Below are positions 1 to 10,685 of a stretch of DNA of 64,000 nucleotides, one piece after another. The DNA lies in assembly GCF_900106805.1 (NCBI RefSeq), contig NZ_FNNP01000005.1, forward strand, positions 1 to 64,000, read 5' to 3'. Below the pieces are notes generated by a model that worked only from the letters and a program-made list of their open reading frames with translations, searched no databases and had not been told where the DNA came from. Both the position numbers and the translations under genes were made by a program. Positions within the stretch are counted from its first letter, which is position 1, and each line of letters begins with the position of its first letter. Source of the stretch: Ruegeria halocynthiae (lineage in GTDB: Bacteria > Pseudomonadota > Alphaproteobacteria > Rhodobacterales > Rhodobacteraceae).

Positions 1-65
1 GCCCACCGTCTCTCCGATGCGTCCAACCGTCTCTCCGGCCCGTCTCCACCGCCTCTCCGGTGCGT
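1..65. repeat. degenerate tandem repeat at window edge
   Basis: Three imperfect units of about 21-22 bases follow each other (roughly 3-22, 23-43, 44-65), each built around CCGTCTCTCC or CCGCCTCTCC and ending in GCGT or CCGT. The array may begin outside the window. No gene is visible in 1-303; the rest of that stretch is AT-richer spacer downstream of katG. Function unknown. Confidence 0.45.
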
Positions 66-303
66 CACAAGCGCCTCAGCAGCGCCGGTGAAGGGGTATT
101 TACGGATTAGACCAAAAACCTGCAACCCCCATTTTCAAAAAACTTCACATTTCCCGATGGAAACTTACTAAACTTAATGAAAACAACATATTAGATTTAG
201 AAATACCGCTGCGAACACGTCAGCCAGCTGTGTGAGGCAAGAGTTTGGATGGCCTTTCAGCGGAATCGTACCCAATGCTTGGTAGGCGCTCCGGAGTCGG
301 GTG

Positions 304-337
304 AATGAAAACGCCGCCCAAGTCCTCTCGGGCGGCG
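304..337 (-). terminator. rho-independent terminator of katG
   Basis: Inverted repeat CGCCGCCC (312-319) and GGGCGGCG (330-337) with a 10-base loop. On the minus strand the hairpin is followed by GTTTTC. It sits 25 bases past the katG stop codon, the expected place for its terminator. Confidence 0.75.
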
Positions 338-361
338 CAATTCGCTGGGATGGTCGCGAGG

Positions 362-2581
<2,220 letters not shown>

Positions 2582-2791
2582 CTATAGTTTTGTGTCGCGC
2601 GGTTAAGTTTGATCCGAAAAACAGACCCCCAGAGTGTCACTGCGCCCAGCATGACACCGGACGCCGCAATTTGATGCGCAGCTGCGTCCGGGCCTCATGG
2701 TGGAAATTTGCACTAACGACTCATTCTTTCTGTCTGACCATAGATTTAGCAAATCGAAGTCATTTATATAAGTTTTGTTTTTTGATTAAAC

Positions 2792-2810
2792 TGATAACTA
2801 TAAACTATCA
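2792..2810. promoter_or_regulatory. candidate LysR/OxyR-type operator in katG-GMC intergenic region
   Basis: Inverted repeat TGATA-N9-TATCA in an AT-rich stretch of the 366-base divergent spacer (2564-2929), which contains no gene. The T-N11-A-like spacing and nearby CTAT half sites are compatible with a LysR-type regulator such as OxyR, the usual katG activator. The full four-element OxyR consensus is not met, so this is only a candidate. Confidence 0.25.
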
Positions 2811-2929
2811 CAATGTGTGCTGGATGCGGTTCGTCGGTTGGGTCCCTATCGATATAGCCGCAGCGTCATGATTGCGTTTTCACCGCCGGCGCACAGACTG
2901 GCACGCGGATACGACAGGAGGGGACGGCA

Positions 2930-4543
2930 GTGAAGTTCGACTATGTGATCGTAGGCGGTGGTTCGGCTGGCGCGGTTCTGGCCAATCGGCTTAGCACAAA
3001 TCCTGCAACCAAAGTATGCCTTCTGGAAGCAGGCGGGCGCGGCAACAGTTTGCTTGTCCGTATGCCAGCCGCAGTTGTCGCCATGTTGCCAGGGCGGCCT
3101 CGGATCAACAACTGGGCCTTTGATACCGTCCCACAACCCGGTTTGAACGGGCGCAAGGGCTACCAGCCGCGCGGCAAAGCGCTTGGCGGATCAAGTGCGA
3201 TAAATGCAATGCTGTACGTCCGGGGGCAGCGTCAGGACTATGATGGCTGGGCCGACCTTGGATGTGAGGGGTGGGATTGGGACAGCGTGCTGCCCTATTT
3301 CAAACGTTCGGAAAACAATGAACGCGGAGCCGATGATCTGCATGGCGATTCCGGCCCGCTTCAGGTGTCCAATCAGAAAGAAGAGCGCCCAATCACCCGC
3401 GCATTCGTCGAGGCCGCCACCCAGATGCAGCACCGCTGGACCGAGGATTTCAACCGCGGGGACAATGAGGGGGCTGGCCTCTATCAGGTCACACAATTCC
3501 ACGACCCGGCCCGCAATGGGGAACGGTGTTCGGCAGCGGCGGCATATCTGTTTCCGGTCATGGGCAGGCCAAACCTTACGGTTATCACCGGCGCCCATGT
3601 TCAACACCTGACCTTTAATGGATTGCGCGCAACCGGTGTGATCTATCGCAAGGGCAATGAATCCGGCATCACCATCTCAGCCGACCGCGAGGTTCTGCTG
3701 TGCGCCGGGGCGCTGAAATCTCCGCATCTTCTGATGCTGTCTGGCATCGGCGATGGCGCGGTTTTGGCAAAACATGGCATCAAGGTTCGGCATGACCTGC
3801 CGGGAGTGGGGCAAAATCTTCAGGACCACCTGGATTTCACGCTCGCCTATAAAACCAAAAACACCGACACTTTCGGGATCGGTGCGATTGGGACGGCCAA
3901 ACTGATGCATCATTTGTGGCGCTGGAGAAAATCAGGCGCGTCGATGGCGGCAACTCCTTTTGCTGAAGGGGCGGCCTTTCTGAAAACCGCGCCAGACCTT
4001 GAAAGGCCGGATATCCAACTGCACTTTGCCATCGCATTGGTCGATGATCACGCGCGCAAGCTGCATATGGGATACGGCTATAGCTGCCATATCTGCAAAC
4101 TGCGCCCGGACAGCCGGGGATCGGTTTCGCTGAACAGCGCCGACCCGATGGCCTCGCCCGCGATCGATCCTGGATTTCTGTCTGACCCGCGCGATCTGGA
4201 CACGATGATTAAAGGCGCCCGGATGACGCGGGACATCATGCAGGCTCCGGCATTGAGCAAATACAAGAGTAAAGAGCTGTTTGGCACTGACTCCGCCCAA
4301 AGCGATGCGGATTGGGAGGGCCATATCCGCGCCCGCGCGGACACGATCTATCACCCCGTGGGCACCTGCAGGATGGGTAACGATCCCATGTCGGTTGTCG
4401 GCCCGGACTTGCGCGTTCGGGGAATCGACGGGCTGCGCGTGGTCGATGCCTCGATCATGCCGACACTGATATCGGGAAATACCAATGCGCCAACCATGAT
4501 GATTGCCGAAAAAGCATCAGATCTGATACGCGCATCTGTCTGA
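2930..4543 (+). CDS. GMC-family FAD oxidoreductase (choline/alcohol dehydrogenase-like)
   Basis: Flavin-dependent oxidation of an alcohol or polyol; the substrate cannot be read from sequence. The 537-residue protein opens with the GMC Rossmann motif VIVGGGSAGAVLANRLS (residues 5-21). It carries the GMC signature GKALGGSSAINAM and ends with the catalytic-His segment YHPVGTCRMG and the FAD-closing segment GNTNAPTMMIAEKA. The start is GTG, supported by AGGAGGGG a few bases upstream. It stands alone: no betaine aldehyde dehydrogenase or betI is nearby, so calling it betA would be unsafe. It converges on the glycosyltransferase gene. Confidence 0.9.
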   Translation: MKFDYVIVGGGSAGAVLANRLSTNPATKVCLLEAGGRGNSLLVRMPAAVVAMLPGRPRINNWAFDTVPQPGLNGRKGYQPRGKALGGSSAINAMLYVRGQRQDYDGWADLGCEGWDWDSVLPYFKRSENNERGADDLHGDSGPLQVSNQKEERPITRAFVEAATQMQHRWTEDFNRGDNEGAGLYQVTQFHDPARNGERCSAAAAYLFPVMGRPNLTVITGAHVQHLTFNGLRATGVIYRKGNESGITISADREVLLCAGALKSPHLLMLSGIGDGAVLAKHGIKVRHDLPGVGQNLQDHLDFTLAYKTKNTDTFGIGAIGTAKLMHHLWRWRKSGASMAATPFAEGAAFLKTAPDLERPDIQLHFAIALVDDHARKLHMGYGYSCHICKLRPDSRGSVSLNSADPMASPAIDPGFLSDPRDLDTMIKGARMTRDIMQAPALSKYKSKELFGTDSAQSDADWEGHIRARADTIYHPVGTCRMGNDPMSVVGPDLRVRGIDGLRVVDASIMPTLISGNTNAPTMMIAEKASDLIRASV

Positions 4544-4558
4544 TCCGTTGGCGCAGGT

Positions 4559-5542
4559 TCAGTGACCGCTGACTTTCTTGTAAAGCGCCGACTTATACCC
4601 AAAGGGGATGCCCAGAACCCCTACCAGCCATCCGGCGGTGCGGGCGATTTGAATCAATCGACGATCCGGTTGAAACGGGAACAACAGGATTGCCCCCAGC
4701 AGCCCCAGCAGGCGCAACGGGGTGCTCAGAAAACCCAAGACAGCCTTGGTCGGCTTTTGATCCAGCTTGCGGCGCATATGGGTGTTTGACTGATCCCGCC
4801 CTCTTGCGGCCTGATACCAGAAAGACAAGCGCTCGGGCGGAATAGTCTCGTACACGAAGGCGTCAGGCACCCAACCCACAGGCAGCCCGGCGGCAACGGT
4901 CTCGGCGTAGAATTTCGCATCCGTCCCGCCAGTCATCCGCATCGCTTCATCAAACCAGAGGCCAGATTCACTGAACAGGCGTGTTTCACCCAGCCAGTTG
5001 TTGGTCACGATGGTCACGCCGCCCGTATTGTTCAGCGTGGCCCTCTTCGCAGCCGCGTTTTCTTTGTCGAGATAACGGTTGCTGATGTTGCGCAGCATCA
5101 GCCGCTGCAGCACGGTTTCCGAACCCGTTGGCGCCGCCGCGCGGAGCGGAGCCCCCAGCAACACTGCCGAACTATTGCGATAGCCAGCAACCAACCGCTC
5201 GAGCCAGTCGACCGCCACCACTTCGTCATCATCTACAAAGCACAGCAGATCGGAACCATCCTGCACCGCTTCGCGCGCTGCACGGTTGCGCCCGAAGGGG
5301 ATACCAAGCTCGGTCTCAAGGGCATAATCCAAACCGGCGCCGTTGGGCAGAACCTCACCCGCTGCGCGAACCGTATCTTCACTGAGCGCCGCGTTGTCGT
5401 TTTCCACCACCAGACAACGTACCGAGCAACCAGGCGGCAGCTTCATCTCGCCCCAGCTGTGGATCAACGCAGCCAGCATTTCGGGGCGTTGCCGGGTCAG
5501 GGTCGAAACGGTGATCTTCAACGGGACAGAGCGATCCTTCAT
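4559..5542 (-). CDS. glycosyltransferase family 2 protein
   Basis: GT-A fold nucleotide-sugar glycosyltransferase, probably acting at the inner face of the membrane on a surface glycan or lipid. The N-terminus has ITVSTLTRQRPEML. The metal-binding acidic motif is LLCFVDDDEVVAVDWLERL, and GGTDAKFYAE resembles the second acceptor-site motif. A hydrophobic stretch near the C-terminus (LLGLLGAILLFPF) may anchor it. I chose the ATG at 5542 (327 aa) rather than an upstream TTG. It follows the epimerase-like gene by 46 bases on the same strand, probably one transcript. Donor and acceptor are unknown. Confidence 0.82.
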   Translation of the reverse strand: MKDRSVPLKITVSTLTRQRPEMLAALIHSWGEMKLPPGCSVRCLVVENDNAALSEDTVRAAGEVLPNGAGLDYALETELGIPFGRNRAAREAVQDGSDLLCFVDDDEVVAVDWLERLVAGYRNSSAVLLGAPLRAAAPTGSETVLQRLMLRNISNRYLDKENAAAKRATLNNTGGVTIVTNNWLGETRLFSESGLWFDEAMRMTGGTDAKFYAETVAAGLPVGWVPDAFVYETIPPERLSFWYQAARGRDQSNTHMRRKLDQKPTKAVLGFLSTPLRLLGLLGAILLFPFQPDRRLIQIARTAGWLVGVLGIPFGYKSALYKKVSGH

Positions 5543-5588
5543 CGAACCCCCATACAACCCGCATCGGTTTCTTGACAAGGCACAGCCG

Positions 5589-6446
5589 TCACAAGGTGCT
5601 GTTCTGATGCTGCATCAGCGCCTCAAGCCCAACGCGGTAATTCGGATAAAGCAAGGAGACACCCAGCTCATCCTTGATCCGGTCATTTCGAACCCGCTTG
5701 TTTTCGTTGTAAAAACTGCGCGCCATCGGGGTCAGGTCGGCTTCATCGAATTGAACCGCAGGAGGCAGCGGCAGGCCCTGCAACTCGGCCGCATAGCCGA
5801 TCACATCCTGTGGCGGCACAGGCTCGTCATCGCAGACATTGTATATTGCGCCCGGATTGGGACTGGCCATCGAAGCCGTCAGCACCTGTGCAATGTCATC
5901 GACATGAATGCGTGAAAACACCTGCCCCGGCTTGATGATCCGCCGCAAACCACCGCGTTTGAGCTTCGAGAACGGCCCGCGCCCCGGCCCGTAAATACCC
6001 GCCAAACGGAATATATGCAGGGGCAGGCCCGTAATCCCGCCCCATTGGTTTTCGGCGCGAACGCGCCACCGACCTCGTTCGGCGGTCGGTGCGGGCGGCG
6101 TGGTCTCATCCACCCAGCCTCCCTGGTGATCGCCATAAACTGCCGTGGTCGACAGATACCCAACCCATTTGAACTGCCCGGCACGCGCAGCAATCTCGTC
6201 CTTCATCGCTGCTAGCACAGGATCACCCTCGGCCGTGGGCGCGATCGAGATCAGAAGATGTGTAATTCCATCCAGATCCGGTCGCTCTCCCGGCCAGACA
6301 CAGGGTTCAGCGCCCGAGGCGCGAATGGTCTTAAGCTGTTTGGGGTCGCGGGTGGTTCCGATGATCCGCCAGGCCGCAGGATCAAGTCGCTTCGCTGTTG
6401 CTCGGGCGGAGTAGCCGTGGCCGAAGGAAAAGAGTGTCTGTGTCAT
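5589..6446 (-). CDS. NAD(P)-dependent epimerase-like SDR protein (YeeZ-like)
   Basis: Extended short-chain dehydrogenase/reductase of 285 residues. The dinucleotide motif is FSFGHGYSARATAKRL at the N-terminus, a GxGYxA-type variant seen in the YeeZ/NAD-epimerase subgroup. YLSTTAVYGDHQGGW corresponds to the Ser/Tyr catalytic region, with Tyr but no nearby canonical Lys. The start at 6446 (MTQTLFSFG) is preferred because the upstream in-frame extension is basic and low in conservation character. It heads a likely two-gene unit with the glycosyltransferase. Exact substrate unknown. Confidence 0.8.
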   Translation of the reverse strand: MTQTLFSFGHGYSARATAKRLDPAAWRIIGTTRDPKQLKTIRASGAEPCVWPGERPDLDGITHLLISIAPTAEGDPVLAAMKDEIAARAGQFKWVGYLSTTAVYGDHQGGWVDETTPPAPTAERGRWRVRAENQWGGITGLPLHIFRLAGIYGPGRGPFSKLKRGGLRRIIKPGQVFSRIHVDDIAQVLTASMASPNPGAIYNVCDDEPVPPQDVIGYAAELQGLPLPPAVQFDEADLTPMARSFYNENKRVRNDRIKDELGVSLLYPNYRVGLEALMQHQNSTL

Positions 6447-6534
6447 AACTCCTTTGATGATCCGCCCGGTCCGGGGATGCAAGCGCCGGATGGACGCACT
6501 TGATTCGAATCCCCTGATACGCATTCATTGATAC

Positions 6535-7167
6535 ATGAATAAAAAAACACCCGACTTGCACGCCGCCTATTCCCTGAAATCGCCCGAGGAGAACAAGCGT
6601 CTCTATGGAGAATGGGCTGGGGATTATGACGACAATTTTGCTGCGCTGGAGGATTATCAACTCCACATCCATACGGCACGCGCCTTCGTGGGTGCCGGCG
6701 GGCAAGGCCCGGTGTTGGATGTAGGCGCGGGCACAGGATTATGCGGAGCGATTCTGGCCGGGCTGGGCATGGGCCCGATCGACGCCACTGATATCAGCGC
6801 CGAAATGCTGGATCAGGCGATGCGCAAGGACATCTACCGCGACGCGATCGAGGCCGATCTGAATCAGGGTCTGCCTGTCCCGCGCGACTGCTATGCTGGC
6901 GTCGTTTCATCAGGAACCTTCACCCATGGCCATCTGGGGCCTGAAGTTATACCAGCACTTTTGCGCGTTGCGCGGCCCGGCGCGCAATTCGCCCTGTCGA
7001 TTAACGCAAAGCACTTTGAGGCATTGGGATTCTCCGACGCTTTCCTCCACCTCGAAACGGCGCAGATTTGCAATCTTTCATTTGCTGAGGTCCTGATATA
7101 TGGCGAATTGGCCGCTGGCCCCAACAAAGATGATGTCGCATTGATCGCGCTGTTCGAAAAGAGATAA
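6535..7167 (+). CDS. class I SAM-dependent methyltransferase
   Basis: Small soluble methyltransferase, 210 aa. Motif I is visible as VLDVGAGTGLCGAIL (residues 61-75), followed by the acidic loop IDATDISAEMLDQA and the motif IV-like region GVVSSGTFTHGHLGPE. The N-terminal YGEWAGDYDDNF is typical of the TPR-less methyltransferase group that includes biotin-synthesis-like and Williams-Beuren-like proteins. It is divergent from the SDR gene with an 88-base spacer. The substrate is not evident. Confidence 0.85.
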   Translation: MNKKTPDLHAAYSLKSPEENKRLYGEWAGDYDDNFAALEDYQLHIHTARAFVGAGGQGPVLDVGAGTGLCGAILAGLGMGPIDATDISAEMLDQAMRKDIYRDAIEADLNQGLPVPRDCYAGVVSSGTFTHGHLGPEVIPALLRVARPGAQFALSINAKHFEALGFSDAFLHLETAQICNLSFAEVLIYGELAAGPNKDDVALIALFEKR

Positions 7168-7224
7168 CTAAGGCCCTAATTAGGATGGGTCTGAATAATT
7201 TGGGAACTAAGCCGTACCAAACAC

Positions 7225-8211
7225 CTAGGTATACATCTGTTTTTTGTAGGCCCGCGTCCGCGTTGTCGCCTCAGCTGAACCATCGTGATAGGTGCCGAAC
7301 CACTTGTCGAAGGGGATTTCGGAAGTTCCGTAGTTGCACTCGAAGTACCGGTGATGCAGCTGATGAAAGAAATCTCCTGCCCGTGCGGCGTCTGTCTCGC
7401 CAGCCTTCAACTTTTCGAATCCCGAATGGGACAGCACCGGGCTGATCTGTTGGAAGTAGGCGTGAAACAGCAGATGCAGGGGATGCGAGGGCACGATCAG
7501 GTGGATGAAGTAGGTTGTGAAATAGAGTGTGTTTTCATACCAGTGGTTCGATATTCCCGACCACGGCCCGATATTGACGTTGCGGTGATGCACGGCATGG
7601 ACGTGCTTATAGAGCTTCGGGTGATGCTCCAACCGGTGCACCCAGTAGAAATGAAACCCTGACCACATCGGGATAAGCATCAACCAGATCACGAACCAGA
7701 CCGGTGCAGCGGCCCAGGTAATCACGGGTGCGTAGCCGTTCGCCATCGCCCAATAGATCAACCATTGATAAATGGTTGCCACGGTCATTGCACTGCCCAG
7801 CGTCCACCAGATGTTGTCCAGAACCTGGTTTCGAAAAGTAAACGTACCGTTGCCGCGTGTCAGATCGCGACGGTCGAACTTTTTGTACATGCCTTGACCC
7901 TTGCGCATGTAAAGCCACCAGTGCAGACCGCCCGCCACCAAGATCTGAGGCACCATGTTCAACAACCAGATGCGGAACATCCAACCGGGCGCAAAGGTCT
8001 GCATAGTCTCTAATGCAGGAAAAAACGTCATATAAGCGACCACGGCCAGCACCATGCAGAGTGTCAGCGACGTGAGAGGCAACCAGGCGCCTTTGTACCA
8101 GTGCAAGACTGCAGCAGGGCGAGGCGGCCAGTTGAACAGCGGGTTCAGACCAACAGGGCCTTTTGGGCGATAGTTCCAGCGGGCGGCCTCTGCGTCATGA
8201 ACATCGGTCAT
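7225..8211 (-). CDS. fatty acid hydroxylase / sterol desaturase family protein
   Basis: Di-iron integral membrane hydroxylase of 328 residues. Histidine clusters are HRLEHH, HAVHHRN, HAYFQQ and FHQLHHRYFECNYG, the eight-histidine pattern of the family. Hydrophobic segments surround them (for example LTLCMVLAVVAYMTFF and WFVIWLMLIP). I start at ATG 8211, which has AAGGAG eight bases upstream; the GTG at 8220 would leave no spacing. It lies 23 bases downstream of the class II aldolase gene on the same strand. The substrate could be a lipid, carotenoid or sterol-like molecule. Confidence 0.88.
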   Translation of the reverse strand: MTDVHDAEAARWNYRPKGPVGLNPLFNWPPRPAAVLHWYKGAWLPLTSLTLCMVLAVVAYMTFFPALETMQTFAPGWMFRIWLLNMVPQILVAGGLHWWLYMRKGQGMYKKFDRRDLTRGNGTFTFRNQVLDNIWWTLGSAMTVATIYQWLIYWAMANGYAPVITWAAAPVWFVIWLMLIPMWSGFHFYWVHRLEHHPKLYKHVHAVHHRNVNIGPWSGISNHWYENTLYFTTYFIHLIVPSHPLHLLFHAYFQQISPVLSHSGFEKLKAGETDAARAGDFFHQLHHRYFECNYGTSEIPFDKWFGTYHDGSAEATTRTRAYKKQMYT

Positions 8212-8234
8212 GGCTGACACTCCTTAGCAGACAA

Positions 8235-8990
8235 TCAGGTTGCGTAGTCCGAACCGTCGGCATCCAGCACAGTTTTGATCTCACGTAGATGCGCGTCGGC
8301 CTGACCAGGGTAATCATCCAATTCCTGCGCGGTTTTCTCGGCAATTTCGTCAGATAGAACGCGCAAAGGTTGTCCGGTTTGAAGCGCACGAATGTAAGTT
8401 TCTGCGGCGCGTTCAAAATAATAGAGTCTATTAAAGGCATCTGCAGGGCTGCTACCGATCACCAGGACCCCGTGATTGCCCATGATCATAACCTTTTTCT
8501 TCGGGTCCGAGAGCATTGAGGCACACCGTTCGCCTTCGCTTTCAAACGCCAGACCACCGAATTCCTCGTCGATCACATAACGGTTAAAAAAGGTTGCGGT
8601 GTTCTGATCGATCGGAGGCAGGTTACTGTCCGCAAGGGACGCCAGAACCGTGGCAAAGATCGAATGTACATGCATAACACAGCGCGCATGTCGGCAATGA
8701 CGGTGGATTGAGCCATGCAACCCCCAAGCCGTGGGGTCAGGTGCGCCGGGCAGGTCCATGACTTCTGCATCATTAGCATCCAGCAACAGCAGATTGGACG
8801 CGGTGACACGTGAGAAATGCATCTGGTTGGCATTCATCAGGAATTGCGTGCCGTCCTGATTGACAGCGAGGCTGAAGTGGTTCGCCACCCCTTCATGCAT
8901 GTTCAGCCGCTCGGTCCAACGGAAGGCCGCAGCCATATCCACACGCTCGGACCAGTGATCGATATTGGGGCGCAGGTCGGTAACACTCAT
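8235..8990 (-). CDS. class II aldolase/adducin family protein
   Basis: Zinc-dependent class II aldolase fold, 251 aa. The zinc-binding histidines are seen in IHRHCRHARCVMHVHS, and a third lies in IMGNHGVLVIG. The family contains fuculose-phosphate aldolase, ribulose-phosphate epimerase and decarboxylase-like members; the reaction cannot be chosen from sequence. The start at 8990 (MSVTDLRP) is supported by AGGAGCC seven bases upstream; the longer frame has no such signal. It leads a two-gene unit with the hydroxylase and is divergent from a LysR regulator, which may control it. Confidence 0.87.
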   Translation of the reverse strand: MSVTDLRPNIDHWSERVDMAAAFRWTERLNMHEGVANHFSLAVNQDGTQFLMNANQMHFSRVTASNLLLLDANDAEVMDLPGAPDPTAWGLHGSIHRHCRHARCVMHVHSIFATVLASLADSNLPPIDQNTATFFNRYVIDEEFGGLAFESEGERCASMLSDPKKKVMIMGNHGVLVIGSSPADAFNRLYYFERAAETYIRALQTGQPLRVLSDEIAEKTAQELDDYPGQADAHLREIKTVLDADGSDYAT

Positions 8991-9079
8991 GCCGGCTCCT
9001 TCGTTGGGGGATCGAGTCTTTGAGTGAAATCGTGCCCGCGCCGTAAAAATTTGACCAACGAAAAAAACAGGCATAATTC

Positions 9080-9094
9080 ATTAGTCAAACTAAT
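9080..9094. promoter_or_regulatory. palindromic LysR operator candidate
   Basis: Perfect inverted repeat ATTAGT-CAA-ACTAAT, which includes a T-N11-A core, the usual LysR-type binding signature. It lies 10 bases before the LysR start codon and 90 bases before the divergent aldolase start, well placed for autoregulation. Outer bases CATAA/TTATG extend the symmetry loosely. Confidence 0.55.
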
Positions 9095-9103
9095 GGTAGA
9101 GTT

Positions 9104-9985
9104 ATGCATAATCAGAAACCACTTCCACCGCTGGGTTGGCTGCGCACCTTCGAGGCCGCAGCCCGCCACCTGTCGTTCACAGGCGCAGCGCGTGATCTGA
9201 ATATGACCCAAAGCGCCGTCAGCCAGCAGGTTAAATCGCTGGAAGGCTATCTGGGCCAACCTCTGTTCCTGCGTCGTCCGCGTGCGCTGGAACTGACCGA
9301 AGCGGGCATTACCTATCTGCCAGTCGTGCGCGAGGCGTTCCGGACACTGGTCCGGGGCACTCAGGCCGTCACGGGTGCGCAGCAAAACGCGGTTCAGGTG
9401 CAGTGCAACATCACTTTTGCCGTCAATTGGCTGGCGCCGCGTTTGCCACGGTTTCGTGAGCTTTACCCGAATGTGCATCTGAACATCTTCACCGAACTAT
9501 GGGAGCCTCGCGAAATGGCCGAGGGTGCGGCCGTCGAAGTTCGGTATTCTCTGCGCCCGGCCGATACTGTGCGCACTGAGTTATTGCGAACGGATCACTA
9601 CTATCCGGTCTGCACGCCCGGCTTCCAGGTGACCCTGGAGACGCTGCAACAGCAGCCCCTATTCGATTGTTCGAATTTGCTATCGAATTGGCAAAACTGG
9701 ATCACAGATCAGGGTCTAAATTGGGAAAAACCGCAGGTTACCTATTCGACGACCTATCTGGTCAGCCTGTCCGTCGCGATGGCCGGGGGCGGGTTGTGTC
9801 TGGCTCATGACGTGATTGCAAAGCGCCTGATTGACGAAGGTCGCCTGATCGCGCCATTCAACTATCGCGCCGCCATGCCCGAGGCCTATTACCTGCTGCT
9901 GTCCCCCCAGGCAGAGGAAACGCCCGGTGCGGTCGCATTTGTCGATTGGCTGCGCGCAGAGATCGAAGCCGAAACCAATACTTGA
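9104..9985 (+). CDS. LysR-family transcriptional regulator (GcvA-like)
   Basis: 293-residue activator/repressor. The winged HTH is PLGWLRTFEAAARHLSFTGAARDLNMTQSAVSQQVKSLE at the N-terminus (residues 6-44), with the strict GcvA-subgroup wording. A periplasmic-binding-like effector domain follows. It is divergent from the aldolase-hydroxylase unit with a palindrome between them, so control of that unit is the natural inference; the ligand is unknown. Confidence 0.92.
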   Translation: MHNQKPLPPLGWLRTFEAAARHLSFTGAARDLNMTQSAVSQQVKSLEGYLGQPLFLRRPRALELTEAGITYLPVVREAFRTLVRGTQAVTGAQQNAVQVQCNITFAVNWLAPRLPRFRELYPNVHLNIFTELWEPREMAEGAAVEVRYSLRPADTVRTELLRTDHYYPVCTPGFQVTLETLQQQPLFDCSNLLSNWQNWITDQGLNWEKPQVTYSTTYLVSLSVAMAGGGLCLAHDVIAKRLIDEGRLIAPFNYRAAMPEAYYLLLSPQAEETPGAVAFVDWLRAEIEAETNT

Positions 9986-10074
9986 GCTCAATAGCTCCCG
10001 CCCATGGTCATTTCGCCAAAGGGCATCTCCTCTGGTTGGGCCGGGCAGCGCTATCGCGCTGCAGTCAGCCAAAA

Positions 10075-10503
10075 TCAGTCGGATTCGCGTGGACGGCTGG
10101 GCACCCAAGCATATCCGTTTTCGCACAATATATATGCCTCACGCAGGCCATGTGGTTTGTCACCGGGGGGTTGCAGTATGGTTACGCCAGCATTTATCGC
10201 CCGCCTGACTGCAACATCGGGATCCGTCTCGTACAGGCGAATCTCGGCCCCTGCGCCCCGAAGCGGCGATTCCGGCAATAATCCCAGCAACGGGTTTGAA
10301 TGGTATGTGCCATCCGCGTGCAACTGAAACACTTGCCCTGCATATGTGACAATCGCGAAATCTGCCGTCACCTGATAGCAGGACATGTCAAAAACAGTCT
10401 CTAAAAAGGCACATTCAGCCTTTACATCCCGAACCAGAAGATTCAGCCCTATCCCGCGCAGGCTCCGGCCGAAACCATCGGCGTCTATCGTATCATAATC
10501 CAT
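10075..10503 (-). CDS. VOC/glyoxalase-like domain protein
   Basis: 142-residue protein with a single vicinal-oxygen-chelate pattern: LRGIGLNLLVRDVKAECAFLETVFDM at the start, a middle FAIVTYAGQVFQLHADGTY, and the closing VTILQPPGDKPHGLREAYILCENGYAWVPS. The position of the metal ligands is unclear, so a catalytic role is not shown. I start at the ATG at 10503 because the preceding residues look non-coding. It stands alone, convergent with the LysR gene. Confidence 0.7.
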   Translation of the reverse strand: MDYDTIDADGFGRSLRGIGLNLLVRDVKAECAFLETVFDMSCYQVTADFAIVTYAGQVFQLHADGTYHSNPLLGLLPESPLRGAGAEIRLYETDPDVAVRRAINAGVTILQPPGDKPHGLREAYILCENGYAWVPSRPRESD

Positions 10504-10685
10504 GTCGCCAGATTGATCCGCGCCTGCCCAACAAGGCAAGCCCTTGCAGTGCACAATTTATTGAGGCCGGACAGGTGTAATGGCGGCCACTATTCCAAAG
10601 CTTCAGCCTGCGATTTCCGGTGACGGCTTCCTGATACTCGGAACACAGGGGTTGAACCTTTCTGCGCATTGGGAAAAGTTGGGCC

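Noticed and set aside
2930..4543. Naming the GMC oxidoreductase betA (choline dehydrogenase)
   Set aside because: No betB, betI or choline transporter nearby, and GMC family members have diverse alcohol substrates.
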